Positions 42,331-51,776 of a stretch of DNA of 64,000 bases are shown in pieces; position 1 is the first letter of the stretch; every line of letters starts with the position of its first letter. The stretch covers positions 1 to 64,000 of the forward strand of contig JAEWVR010000025.1 of assembly GCA_023459055.1 (NCBI GenBank), read 5' to 3'. This stretch comes from Fibrobacterota bacterium (lineage in GTDB: Bacteria; Fibrobacterota; Chitinivibrionia; Chitinivibrionales; Chitinispirillaceae). The notes under the pieces are model-generated. The model saw only the letters and a list, made by a program, of their open reading frames with translations, did not search any database and was not told the DNA's origin. Both the position numbers and the translations under genes were made by a program.

Positions 42331-44619
42331 ATGAAATGTTTTTTACTCAATTATTCCAACAGTGATATAAAAGGTCGGTTCGAGATAACGTTGTTTGCGG
42401 TAACTGACGCTCATACATATATAAAAATTATCATTGATTCATTCAGACCGCTTTTTTTTGTTCCCTCCACGATACCCCCGGAAAAAACATACCTGGCAGT
42501 TGAACGTAAATCACTTTCTCTCAAAGCAATGGATGGTACACCGGTTGATTGTCTTTATTTTCCTACCTATGGAAGCAGTATTGAATGCGCACGAAAACTA
42601 CGCAGTGAAGGATACCCGGTTTACGAATCTGATATTCATCCGGTTGACAGATTTCTAATGGAACGTTTTATCTGCGGAGGTTTTGATTGTAATGGCACCA
42701 TACAACAAATGGGTGCACTGCTTATATCTAAGAATCCTGTATTGCGTGGCGTTGATTATACACCGGAACTTCACGTTATGTCTATTGATATCGAGACCAA
42801 TGCTGCAACCGAACAAATTTACAGTATTGCACTCAGTGGTTGCATTGATGACACCGTTTTTATTGTTGGCCCCCGTGTAGAATCGCGTTATAACTATTGC
42901 ACTGATGAAAAAGAGTTACTTGAACAGTTTATTCAATGTGTAAAAAAAACAGATCCGGATATTTTTATCGGATGGAATGTTATTGATTATGATTTCAGGG
43001 TTATTCAATCACGATGTGTTAAACATGGCATTCCATTTGATATTGGCAGAGACCCGTACGCCCGGATTGTTCCATCCAGAAACAGTTCACAGATGACTGC
43101 GCGAATTCCCGGGCGGCTTGTTATGGATGTTCCTGTTATGTTGCGATCATATTTCTACACCTTTGAAGAATACTCGCTTAATTTTGTTGCATCAGAAATG
43201 CTTGGAAAGACTAAAAATATTGAATTGACAGATCAGGACAAGATAAACGAGATAAATCGTCAGTATGCAGAAGACAAAGAGCAGCTTGCTGCCTATAATT
43301 TGCAGGATGCTGTTCTTACCCTTGAAATATTTGAAAAAGCAAAAATTCTCCCTAACGCAATTGAGCGGACTAAGCGAAGCGGCCATCTTCTTGACAGATC
43401 AATAGGCTCCATTGCCGCATTCGATTATCTCTATCTTCCCCATCTTCATAGAGCCGGTTACGTTGCCAAAGACGCACTTGATGCAGTAACATCAACAGAA
43501 CCGCTCCCCGGAGGATATGTTGTCGAACCAACCCCGGGCCTCTATCATAATGTCATGGTCTTTGATTTCAGAAGTCTTTATCCATCAATCATCGCAACGT
43601 TTAAAATTGATCCGTTAGGCTACATAGTCAAGGATCAGAATACAGTCCACAACCCATCGGGAACACAATTTTCACGGGATACAACAATTCTGCCAAAGAT
43701 CATCCTTGATCTGCTTGATGCGCGTGCTGCAGCCAAAAAAGCGGACAATCCCTACCTTTCTCAGGCAATCAAGATTCTGATGAACAGTTTTTATGGTGTG
43801 TTAGGAGCGCAGAATTGCAGATTTTTTTCATCCGCACTGGCGACATCAATCACAAAAACCGGGCAGCATATTTTAAAAACAATGATCTCGTACATTGCCG
43901 ATACTACACCGTATAAGGTTATCTATGGTGACACAGACTCCCTTTTTGTCCATGCCGGGAAAGCTATCACTGAACCTCCTGACACAATCGGATTACGCAT
44001 ATCCACTGCTGCGACAGAGTGGCTTTCGGAGTATATCAGGAACACGTTCAACACAGAGTCTTATCTGAAACTTGAGTACCAGAATACATTTAATCACTTT
44101 TTTCTGCCATCAGTACGTGGCGCAACGCATGGAAGTAAAAAACATTATTGTGGAAGCACCGTTACCGATAGCACCATGGAATTGACATTTAAAGGTATGG
44201 AATCAGCCCGTTCCGACTGGACTGACCTTGCAAAAGAGTTCCAGCACGAACTGTATATCCGTTTTTTCCGGTCTGAACCTCTTGACAATTATATATGCGA
44301 AATGGTTACAAAGCTTCAAAGTGGACAATTTGATCATAAACTTATTTACAAAAAAAGATTGCGGAAAGATCTTGAAGAATACACAGTACATGTTCCACCA
44401 CATGTTCAGGCAGCCCGTCTGCTTGATTCTACAAAGCACATTATCCGTTACTATATTACAAAAAGCGGGCCTCAGCCAATTGAAAAATTTTCATCAAAGA
44501 TAGATTACAACCACTATATCGATTGTCAGCTACGCCCTATTGCAGATTCAATCCTTGAAACAACCGGTAAATCATTTGACAAAATAATAAGTGGTCAGCA
44601 GGATCTTTTTGAAGTGTGA
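42331..44619 (+). CDS. polB: DNA polymerase II (family B)
   Basis: 762 residues, close to E. coli Pol II (783). The proofreading exonuclease has Exo I SIDIET (~151), Exo II WNVIDYDFRV and Exo III YNLQDAVLT. The polymerase palm has motif A VFDFRSLYPSIIATF (~410), motif B KILMNSFYGVLG (~485) and motif C YGDTDSLFVH (~530). It functions in replication restart and translesion repair. Monocistronic, divergent from the Cys-cluster kinase with a 258-nt intergenic region. Confidence 0.95.
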   Translation: MKCFLLNYSNSDIKGRFEITLFAVTDAHTYIKIIIDSFRPLFFVPSTIPPEKTYLAVERKSLSLKAMDGTPVDCLYFPTYGSSIECARKLRSEGYPVYESDIHPVDRFLMERFICGGFDCNGTIQQMGALLISKNPVLRGVDYTPELHVMSIDIETNAATEQIYSIALSGCIDDTVFIVGPRVESRYNYCTDEKELLEQFIQCVKKTDPDIFIGWNVIDYDFRVIQSRCVKHGIPFDIGRDPYARIVPSRNSSQMTARIPGRLVMDVPVMLRSYFYTFEEYSLNFVASEMLGKTKNIELTDQDKINEINRQYAEDKEQLAAYNLQDAVLTLEIFEKAKILPNAIERTKRSGHLLDRSIGSIAAFDYLYLPHLHRAGYVAKDALDAVTSTEPLPGGYVVEPTPGLYHNVMVFDFRSLYPSIIATFKIDPLGYIVKDQNTVHNPSGTQFSRDTTILPKIILDLLDARAAAKKADNPYLSQAIKILMNSFYGVLGAQNCRFFSSALATSITKTGQHILKTMISYIADTTPYKVIYGDTDSLFVHAGKAITEPPDTIGLRISTAATEWLSEYIRNTFNTESYLKLEYQNTFNHFFLPSVRGATHGSKKHYCGSTVTDSTMELTFKGMESARSDWTDLAKEFQHELYIRFFRSEPLDNYICEMVTKLQSGQFDHKLIYKKRLRKDLEEYTVHVPPHVQAARLLDSTKHIIRYYITKSGPQPIEKFSSKIDYNHYIDCQLRPIADSILETTGKSFDKIISGQQDLFEV

Positions 44620-44669
44620 TTGGCAAGTAGCAACTAGTAATGTGTCAACAGCAAACAGCCAACAATTCT

Positions 44670-45899
44670 CTACCGAATTTCTCCGGTGAAAAATGTTACC
44701 GGTATCCCACCATTTACAAAACGTATCTCTTTAGAGACCGGCAGGCCGCTGATTGATGGAAATGCGCGGTCGGCAGTTACAAAACCATAATGCCAGCCTT
44801 TACAAAGCTTTTTGAGATGTTTTCCGATATTTTTATACAATGCATGAAGAGCGGTACTCTCCCCGACACGTTTTCCATAGGGAAGATTTGAAATGATAAG
44901 ACCATTTGTGCCAAACGTGCTATCAGTATTAAATGTAAAAAAGTCTTTTTGCATAAATATCATACGTTCTGCAAATCCGGATTGCTGACCATTGATAATC
45001 GCTGCAATCACTGCGGATTCGCTGATATCAGAACCTATCAATGTACGCCCAGATCGTATACATCCTTCCTGTAAATTTTTTTTTAAACGGAGATACTTTG
45101 ATTCCGTAAATGATGGCCAGGTTTCGAACGCAAACGAGCGTGACAAACCTGGATAAATAGTATCCACAATCATTTGTGCCTCAAGCAAAAATGTACCAGA
45201 ACCGCACATTGGATCTGCAATGACTGGATACTTATAACACTCACACGCAAGAAGAAGGGCTGATGCAGTGGTTTCCCTGATTGGTGCGTGTGCCACCTCT
45301 GTGCGGAATCCCCTTCTATAAAGTAATTCACCACTGGAATCGATGCTGACTGTACAGTGATCATCAAGAAAACGTATATGATATTTTATTGGAGCATGTT
45401 TTACTTTTTTAATTGCAACACCAAGTGAATTCATTACTTCTTTCATACTGTCAAATACCGCATTTTCAATATTTTCTGTATGATGAAGCCTTGATGACGA
45501 TGAGGAGACTGAAAAATCAATATCAGTTTCGAAGCCGCTGTAAATTTCCCAATTTATTCTTTTTGCCTTATTATAAAGTTCAGGATATGATCTGGCGGTA
45601 AAAGAATCTATTCGCATCAGTACCCGGTTTGCAGTACGCAATTGCATGTTTGCAAAATAAACGGTATCAAAAGGACCAGTAAACTCAACGCCCCCTTCAG
45701 TACAGACAACACTACTCACATCCGGTAACGCCTGTACTTCCTTCATTAAAATCTGCTCAAATCCTGGTACTGTTATCGCAAACAACGTACATTGCTGTGA
45801 TGTAAGATGGCGCTTTATGCGACGCTCAAGCCCGCGGGGGGTAAGATGAGAATCGTGAGATCCTTGATCCGTATGAGGTTTTTTATTGATGTTTCCCAT
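44670..45899 (-). CDS. THUMP-domain class I SAM RNA methyltransferase (RlmL-N/YpsC-like)
   Basis: 409 residues. An N-terminal ferredoxin-like plus THUMP region (~35-190; ITVPGFEQILMKEV, SSSSSRLHHTENIENAVFDS) is followed by the methyltransferase domain: YKYPVIADPMCGSGTFLLEA (motif I, ~225-245), GSDISESAVIAA and the catalytic LIISNLPYGKRV, an N-L-P-Y form of N-P-P-Y. Homologs make m2G2445 in 23S rRNA (N-terminal half of RlmL; YpsC in Gram-positives). A basic N-terminal extension precedes the THUMP. Convergent with polB. Confidence 0.88.
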   Translation of the reverse strand: MGNINKKPHTDQGSHDSHLTPRGLERRIKRHLTSQQCTLFAITVPGFEQILMKEVQALPDVSSVVCTEGGVEFTGPFDTVYFANMQLRTANRVLMRIDSFTARSYPELYNKAKRINWEIYSGFETDIDFSVSSSSSRLHHTENIENAVFDSMKEVMNSLGVAIKKVKHAPIKYHIRFLDDHCTVSIDSSGELLYRRGFRTEVAHAPIRETTASALLLACECYKYPVIADPMCGSGTFLLEAQMIVDTIYPGLSRSFAFETWPSFTESKYLRLKKNLQEGCIRSGRTLIGSDISESAVIAAIINGQQSGFAERMIFMQKDFFTFNTDSTFGTNGLIISNLPYGKRVGESTALHALYKNIGKHLKKLCKGWHYGFVTADRAFPSISGLPVSKEIRFVNGGIPVTFFTGEIR

Positions 45900-45935
45900 T
45901 TTTGTTTTCTACTTTGTACTGGCGGCCGGGCGAAT

Positions 45936-46012
45936 GGGCGAATGATAATTCGCCCTTACAATGCATACCTAAGAGCCCTTACAATGCATATCTATCGGCC
46001 TTTGCAATGCAG
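45936..46012. repeat. Palindromic GGGCGAAT repeat plus three ~22-bp direct repeats
   Basis: A full 20-bp palindrome GGGCGAATGATAATTCGCCC at 45936-45955 is preceded by a half copy (GGGCGAAT, 45928-45935). Immediately right are three imperfect direct repeats of 22-23 bp with the core TTACAATGCATA (from 45956, 45979 and 46001). It lies between two minus-strand genes, 17 nt from the stop of the downstream AsmA-like gene. Confidence 0.88.
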
Positions 46013-46028
46013 AGAGTATAATTCACGA

Positions 46029-47357
46029 TTATTTAAATACTTCTTCAATGCTTTTCCTTACACTGTCAAAAGCTCCCATAAATGCCTTTTGCAGCGATTC
46101 TTTACTTAGTGACATTTTTGGGTGATCGATTGATCCATAGATCCGGCATTTGAATTTCCTGCCATTGTCCGGTGTTTTTTCCATTGATTCCGATATAATA
46201 CCGGGTAATGTTTCAACAAATTCTTTTGTCAGCTTACCATTAATCTGCTGTTCAAGCCTGCCATCAAGGTAGATTGGGCCTGTGGATGTAAAGTGTAGAA
46301 CCGGCCCAGCTCCTATCATTACACTTCTAAACTGCATTTCCGGTTGCAGTGTATAATCGGTGCGAATAGAATCAAACGGAGTATTGGCAAGCTGTGGAAA
46401 ACCGATTAAATTGACCAGCGCTTTTTGTACCGGAAGATCCCTTAGCAGTACATTTCTCATTGTCAACCTACCTTTACCACGAAGAGAATCGGGTATTATG
46501 GGGCTGTTTTCAAAAGACATGGACAGATCTGCGATACCGCTGATATTGCCCATATATTTTTTCCTTATCGCACAGTATTCATCAATGCTGAGTGAGTCAC
46601 CCTTTATATCAAGCGCTTTAATTCTCAGAGGCGATATCCCGATCCATGCATCAAGTGTCAAATAGCCCTTTAAAAAGGATGCCCTTCTAATATTTACACT
46701 TATAGAATCACCCTTTAGCTGAAACTCTGTTACCGCTTTCTGCAAAGACCATTTTCCATACCGAAGTGTTTGCGATTCAATGTGACCGCTGCGCTGCGGA
46801 TTAAACAATCCTGATGTCTTCGTATTCAAAACAAACATGTCAATCGTATATGTCTCGCCGGTAGTTCTGTTTGTAAACTCTACGTTTTTTCCTTTTGCAT
46901 GGATATTATCAATGAGTGGCAATATTTCTGATACCAGCACCTTATTATTAACAGATGCAATTGTAGCATCATGGGAAAATGCTGATTGAATTATTGTTTT
47001 CCTGTATCGATAGACATATTTCAGTACCGTTTTAATATCATACCGGATCCCGAGCGTATCGATACGACTCTTTACATAGAGTTCATTATTCACCAGCGCG
47101 GACATATACAAAGAATCAACCTCAAGCCCTCGCCAGGGTGTAAAACGGGTACGTTTAAGTGAACACGAGTCCGCTCCGGTTTGTTTGAGAAGTGTAGTAA
47201 TCTGATTATTAATTTGCGTACCGGAATGTGTCTGAAATCCAAGATAGATACCAATAGCAAATACCGCAAGAAAAAGCAGAACAAATCCGGTGATAATGAG
47301 TATGCAAAAAAATAACAATGAGTGCTTTTTTTTATTTTTAATCGTTGATTTCATCAT
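46029..47357 (-). CDS. AsmA-like membrane-anchored protein
   Basis: 442 residues. A basic N-terminus and one transmembrane helix (LLFFCILIITGFVLLFLAVF), then a periplasmic beta-rich region. AsmA/TamB-type features include repeated amphipathic strands with 'L-x-I-x-G' turns (IKALDIKGDSLSIDEY), an early SLKRTRFTPWRGLEVDSLY segment and a late block (LHFTSTGPIYLDGRLEQQ, RIYGSIDHPKMS) typical of AsmA C-termini. Such proteins bridge the inner and outer membrane and are implicated in phospholipid transport. Divergent from the NtrC-type regulator. Confidence 0.7.
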   Translation of the reverse strand: MMKSTIKNKKKHSLLFFCILIITGFVLLFLAVFAIGIYLGFQTHSGTQINNQITTLLKQTGADSCSLKRTRFTPWRGLEVDSLYMSALVNNELYVKSRIDTLGIRYDIKTVLKYVYRYRKTIIQSAFSHDATIASVNNKVLVSEILPLIDNIHAKGKNVEFTNRTTGETYTIDMFVLNTKTSGLFNPQRSGHIESQTLRYGKWSLQKAVTEFQLKGDSISVNIRRASFLKGYLTLDAWIGISPLRIKALDIKGDSLSIDEYCAIRKKYMGNISGIADLSMSFENSPIIPDSLRGKGRLTMRNVLLRDLPVQKALVNLIGFPQLANTPFDSIRTDYTLQPEMQFRSVMIGAGPVLHFTSTGPIYLDGRLEQQINGKLTKEFVETLPGIISESMEKTPDNGRKFKCRIYGSIDHPKMSLSKESLQKAFMGAFDSVRKSIEEVFK

Positions 47358-47632
47358 GGTGCTTAATAGAGTTTATATTTAAACTGTTAAAATAACTAAA
47401 AGCCTAATAACAGAATTTCAAATTTACCAGGGCAAATAGTATCTTTTTAACCTGAACAGTAATACATTAGGTCAGGCAAGACAATACAACAATTGGCTCT
47501 GCTTGTTGCAAAAATACTTTAACTATTTGATTTTAAAGGCAATTAGCAACAATAATGTATTCTCTTCAGTAATTGTTTTTTAATATATGTAGTATAAAGT
47601 AACATTTTCCAGATATTACTATAACAGATTTT

Positions 47633-49045
47633 ATGCAAAATATTGTAAATGCCGAAAAATTGACAAGAAAAGTTCTTCTGATCTCATCGGATAGTGACTT
47701 CAGGGATAAAACGCGGGAAAACCTGATTCTACAAGGCTTTGATGTATTTGAGGTCGGTTCACAGTCGGATGCATTGTCGTTTCTTGAAAAGAACGTCGTT
47801 GACATCGTTTTTCTTGATATTGAGAAAATTCCTCTGATTGAGCTTGACATGGTAAGCTATATTCGCACGCGGTATCACGCTGAGATCGTGATCCTGACAA
47901 CGATTAACGAGCTTGAAGAGGCGACCAATGCGTTAAAAAACGGAGCTGCATTTTATCTTGTCAAGCCACTGAAAATGGCAGACCTGAAATCAGTACTTGA
48001 CAAATTATCGCTTCGTGCAGAACGACAGGAGGATCACCTCGCTCTTGAACAGCGGTTCCTGACAGATCTTATGGCCGGTTCGCCATCAATGCAGAAAGTA
48101 CTTAAATTTGCCTCTAAAATTGCACCTACCAATTCCACCGTTCTTATCGGTGGCGAAAGCGGTACAGGAAAAGAGTTCTTTGCGAAGATCATTCACCGGC
48201 TGTCAAAACGCGTTGATGGACACTTTGTCGCAATGAACTGTGGGGCAATACCGGAAAATCTTTTTGAAAGTGAACTATTCGGTCACAAAAAAGGCTCATT
48301 TACAGGAGCGGACCGGGATAAAGCAGGTCTTGTTGAGGAAGCACATCTTGGTACGTTATTTCTTGATGAAGTCGGGGAACTGTCTCCTCAGGCACAGGTA
48401 AAACTGCTGCGGTTTCTTCAGGAGCGTGAATTCCGCAGAGTTGGTGATAATACGACCCGAACTGTTGACGTAAGAATAATTGCGGCAACGAATAAGGATC
48501 TTAAAAAAATGATGCTGGATGGGCGGTTCAGAGAAGACCTGTTCTACAGACTTAATGTATTTTATCTCTACATGCCACCTTTACGGGAACGTAAAGAAAC
48601 CATTCCCAATCTGGTTCGCCTGTTTGTACATCGCAATAACCAGCTTCTTGACAAACATGTTAACAGTATATCCAAAGTCGCAGAGGCAATTCTTGCCAAT
48701 TATGAATACCCCGGTAACGTGCGTGAGCTTGAAAATATTATCGAGCATGCAATTGTACTTGCCGAAAGCAATGAGATAACTGAATTTGATCTTCCTGAGT
48801 TCATGATTCGAAACCGTCTTCTTCTGTCTGCACCATCAGCTGAAGTTGTTAATGAAACAACAGATACACTATTGACACTTGCAGCAATGGAAGAACGTCA
48901 CATACGAAAAGCGCTCGAACTTACAAAATACAACTATACTGAGACATCAAAAAAACTTGGTATTTCCCGTTCAACGTTATGGCGGAAAATAAAGGATTAC
49001 GGTATTGCCGCAGATGTTAATGGTGATACTGATATTGATGAATAG
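47633..49045 (+). CDS. Sigma-54-dependent response regulator (NtrC family)
   Basis: 470 residues. Receiver (~12-130) with phospho-Asp in VFLDIEKI, ILTT and LVKPL. AAA+ domain (~150-385): Walker A GGESGTGKE, the RpoN-contacting loop as GSFTGA (a tolerated variant of GAFTGA), Walker B TLFLDEVGEL, and the R-finger region GRFREDLFYRLNVF. The C-terminal Fis-type HTH has YTETSKKLGISRSTLWRK. It activates RpoN promoters by ATP hydrolysis and is a possible, unproven activator of the sigma-54 hsp20 cluster. No cognate kinase adjoins. The thioesterase gene follows after 53 nt. Confidence 0.94.
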   Translation: MQNIVNAEKLTRKVLLISSDSDFRDKTRENLILQGFDVFEVGSQSDALSFLEKNVVDIVFLDIEKIPLIELDMVSYIRTRYHAEIVILTTINELEEATNALKNGAAFYLVKPLKMADLKSVLDKLSLRAERQEDHLALEQRFLTDLMAGSPSMQKVLKFASKIAPTNSTVLIGGESGTGKEFFAKIIHRLSKRVDGHFVAMNCGAIPENLFESELFGHKKGSFTGADRDKAGLVEEAHLGTLFLDEVGELSPQAQVKLLRFLQEREFRRVGDNTTRTVDVRIIAATNKDLKKMMLDGRFREDLFYRLNVFYLYMPPLRERKETIPNLVRLFVHRNNQLLDKHVNSISKVAEAILANYEYPGNVRELENIIEHAIVLAESNEITEFDLPEFMIRNRLLLSAPSAEVVNETTDTLLTLAAMEERHIRKALELTKYNYTETSKKLGISRSTLWRKIKDYGIAADVNGDTDIDE

Positions 49046-49098
49046 GGAAATTAGCGTTCAGAACCCGGAACAATATTTACATAAAGGAACATACTACA

Positions 49099-49482
49099 AT
49101 GAAAATTCGGGTATACTATGAAGATACCGATTGTGCGCAGGTTGTGTACTATGCCAATTACCTGAAATATATGGAACGCAGCAGAACAGAGTATATGCGG
49201 GAAAAAGGTGTCGATATCGTTGAATATCAGAAAAAAGGGTGTCACTTTGCGGTTGTTGATGCACACTTGAAATACCGTATGCCTGCCAGATATAACGACC
49301 TTCTTGATGTTGACACAACGGTAATCGACATATCAGGCGCAACAGTAACATTCCAGACAACGATCACAAACGAAGCCGGTATATTACTTGTCAAGGGTGA
49401 TATAAAGGCTGCATACCTTACACAGAATGGTCATGCGGGGAGAATTCCTCTGGAAGTGTATCGGGCGCTTGGGGGGAAGTGA
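49099..49482 (+). CDS. YbgC-like acyl-CoA thioesterase
   Basis: A 127-residue hotdog-fold 4HBT enzyme. The signature Y-x-E-D-T-D-x-A-x-x-V-Y-Y-A-N-Y (YYEDTDCAQVVYYANYLKY, ~6-24), with its catalytic Asp, and RSRTEYMRE are diagnostic of the YbgC/FadM group. YbgC is usually encoded with tol-pal genes and hydrolyses acyl-CoA or acyl-ACP at the membrane. Here it sits behind an NtrC regulator with no tol genes nearby. Confidence 0.9.
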   Translation: MKIRVYYEDTDCAQVVYYANYLKYMERSRTEYMREKGVDIVEYQKKGCHFAVVDAHLKYRMPARYNDLLDVDTTVIDISGATVTFQTTITNEAGILLVKGDIKAAYLTQNGHAGRIPLEVYRALGGK

Positions 49483-50106
49483 ATATCTGAATCGTTTTGA
49501 TTCTCCTGTAGATAATCATTAATCGCCATGGTTTATTCCAGGCTGGAACTGTAAATAAAGCCATCTTGATGAAATTTTCGGATGAAGAGCAAATTCTTTC
49601 CATATAAAGCCCGAATTTATAATTCCCGAATGAAGCATTTTCAAAAATGTAATATTCCAAGCATCTCTTATTATTTAGTACCAAAAAAAATTCCAGTGTG
49701 CTAATTTCCAAAATAATGTTTTCGGCGGGTTTTTAAAGTGTTTTCTTATAGAAGACACTTCTAAAAGCACAGTATTTATTACTCGTTATCAGCGATTACA
49801 ATCTACAGTGTACACTCTGTGAGTACACTTTTTTTGCGAACGGTTTATTGCATATAACATTGTATTTTAAACATTTATAAACATACTAACTGCGAACATT
49901 ATACATTTTGGCGAACATTTATTCCTATAATGATTATATTACTCAGAGCACGTCTGCACGGCTGCATCCATAAATTACAGTGTGGAAAGTTGTGCAGCAC
50001 GTTTGTGGCATTGCAAACGTTAATGTCACTCCATATAATGTACTCAAAAACAGAATCTAATCTTACTACCTGAATTTTTATTTAAATAAATGAAGAAAGG
50101 TTTACA
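49483..50106. other. Intergenic region before the glycosidase cluster
   Basis: A 624-nt AT-rich stretch without a convincing gene. It holds a hairpin near 49736-49760 (AAGTGT...ACACTT) and a terminator-like hairpin at 49807-49836. The remaining ~270 nt upstream of the GH43 gene should contain its promoter, but no consensus hexamer pair was found. Confidence 0.6.
49807..49836 (+). terminator. Hairpin terminator
   Basis: AGTGTAC / GTACACT stem (49807-49813 with 49823-49829) running into a T7 tract. It lies 325 nt after the thioesterase stop. Confidence 0.65.
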
Positions 50107-51744
50107 ATGAAAACTGCAATTTCTTTTCTGCTGACGCAGATCATGCTTACGATTGCATTTGCTGACAATCCAATTATTCAGAATTATTATTCTGCCGACC
50201 CTGCACCGATGGTGTATAACGACAGAGTGTATCTGTACACCAGCCATGATGAAGATGTGACAGAAAGCAACTTCTTTACAATGAGAAACTGGATGTGCTA
50301 TTCATCAGCAGATATGGTAAACTGGACTGATCATGGTATTGTTGCATCACTGAAAGATTTCAAGTGGATCGGTACACTCAATAATGGTGCCTGGGCACCA
50401 CAATGCGTTGAACGAGGCGGGAAATTTTATCTGTATGTACCGATTCAGGGTAAAGGCATAGGGGTACTCGTTGCTGATAAACCTACCGGCCCATTCACCG
50501 ACCCGATCGGGAAAGCGCTTGTCAATAAGAACGGGTATGATGATATCGATCCTACTGCATTTGTCGACAGTGATGGACAGGCATATCTCTACTGGGGCAA
50601 TCCGAAATTATGGTATGTAAAACTTAATGAAAATATGACATCATATTCAGGAAATGTAGTAGAAGTTTCCTTAAATGAGGCAGGTTTCGGGAAACGCTCT
50701 GCCTATGATGCAAAAAGACCGACATCCTATGAAGAAGGACCATTCTTTTACAAAAGAGGGAATTTGTACTATATGGTCTTTGCAGGCGGCCCGGTTTCTG
50801 AGCATATAGGTCATTCGACAAGTTCCGGTCCGACAGGTCCATGGACCTACCGCGGCGTTATCATGCCGTCATCAATTTCAAAAGCAGCCTTTACAAATCA
50901 TCCAGGTGTTTGCGATTTCAAAGAGAATTCCTACTTCTTTTACCATAATCAGGGCTTAACAGGTGGTAGTGGATATAAACGTTCTGTATGTGTGGAGCAA
51001 TTTACATATAAGAGCGATGGTGCAATCCCCCAGATTGCATCAACAACAAGTGGTCCTGCTCAGGTAGGCTCTCTCAACCCTTACGACACAGTTCAGGCTG
51101 AAACGATCTGCCTCGGTCAGGGTGTCGAAACGCAAACCTGCAATGAAGGTGGCATGAATGTTACCAGTATCGAAAGTGGTGATTACATAAAAGTAAAGGG
51201 AGTCGATTTCGGTACCGATGGCGCAGTGTCCTTTGAAGCACGGGTTGCATCAGGTTCCAGCGGTGGAAAGATTGAGCTTCGGCTTGGGAGTTCATCAGGA
51301 ACATTAATTGGCACCTGTGACATCGGAAATACAGGCGGCGCACAAACCTGGACAACCAAAACCTGTACAGTAACTAACGCAAAAGGTAAAAATGATCTGT
51401 ATCTCAAGTTTACCGGCAGCGGCACATCACTGTTTAATTTCAACTGGTGGAGATTCAAATCTGACAAAGTAGGAACAATTGCTGAGATCAACCGTACTGC
51501 ATGTAACTCAGTTAAAATTGCAACTGACAAAAAGGTTATTTCTGTTTCATTCGGATCGTTACCTTTTTCGAATAAGATAAAGACCGTTGATGTATATAGT
51601 ATGTCCGGTCGTCTTATTATGTCAAAAGCAGCAGCTAATCGATCTGAGATTAATTTTAATTATAGTTCTGTTCAATCTGGAATGTACTTTGTCAAAGTAT
51701 CAACAGACAATTCGACAACAACATATCCTGTCAATCTTCAGTAA
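50107..51744 (+). CDS. Secreted glycoside hydrolase family 43 with CBM6-like domain and sorting tail
   Basis: 545 residues. Signal peptide (MKTAISFLLTQIMLTIAFA). Five-bladed GH43 propeller (~20-310): base Asp in YYSADPAPMVYNDRVYLY, pKa Asp in YDDIDPTAFVDSDGQAYLYW, acid Glu in SYEEGPFFYKRG. A CBM6-like beta-sandwich (~325-455; VETQTCNEGG, GTDGAVSFEARVASGSSGG). The last ~75 residues resemble a Por/T9SS sorting tail (VDVYSMSGRLIMSKAA, SGMYFVKVSTDN). Likely an arabinofuranosidase or xylosidase. Followed 32 nt later by a GH30 enzyme, so they are co-expressed. Confidence 0.9.
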   Translation: MKTAISFLLTQIMLTIAFADNPIIQNYYSADPAPMVYNDRVYLYTSHDEDVTESNFFTMRNWMCYSSADMVNWTDHGIVASLKDFKWIGTLNNGAWAPQCVERGGKFYLYVPIQGKGIGVLVADKPTGPFTDPIGKALVNKNGYDDIDPTAFVDSDGQAYLYWGNPKLWYVKLNENMTSYSGNVVEVSLNEAGFGKRSAYDAKRPTSYEEGPFFYKRGNLYYMVFAGGPVSEHIGHSTSSGPTGPWTYRGVIMPSSISKAAFTNHPGVCDFKENSYFFYHNQGLTGGSGYKRSVCVEQFTYKSDGAIPQIASTTSGPAQVGSLNPYDTVQAETICLGQGVETQTCNEGGMNVTSIESGDYIKVKGVDFGTDGAVSFEARVASGSSGGKIELRLGSSSGTLIGTCDIGNTGGAQTWTTKTCTVTNAKGKNDLYLKFTGSGTSLFNFNWWRFKSDKVGTIAEINRTACNSVKIATDKKVISVSFGSLPFSNKIKTVDVYSMSGRLIMSKAAANRSEINFNYSSVQSGMYFVKVSTDNSTTTYPVNLQ

Positions 51745-51776
51745 TAGTGATTGTTTACTAAGGAGAAGTAATCCCC

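Noticed and set aside
47493..47510. Sigma-54 promoter upstream of the NtrC-type gene (TTGGC...TTGCA)
   Set aside because: The GG-to-GC spacing is 11 nt and not 10; RpoN promoters do not tolerate this.
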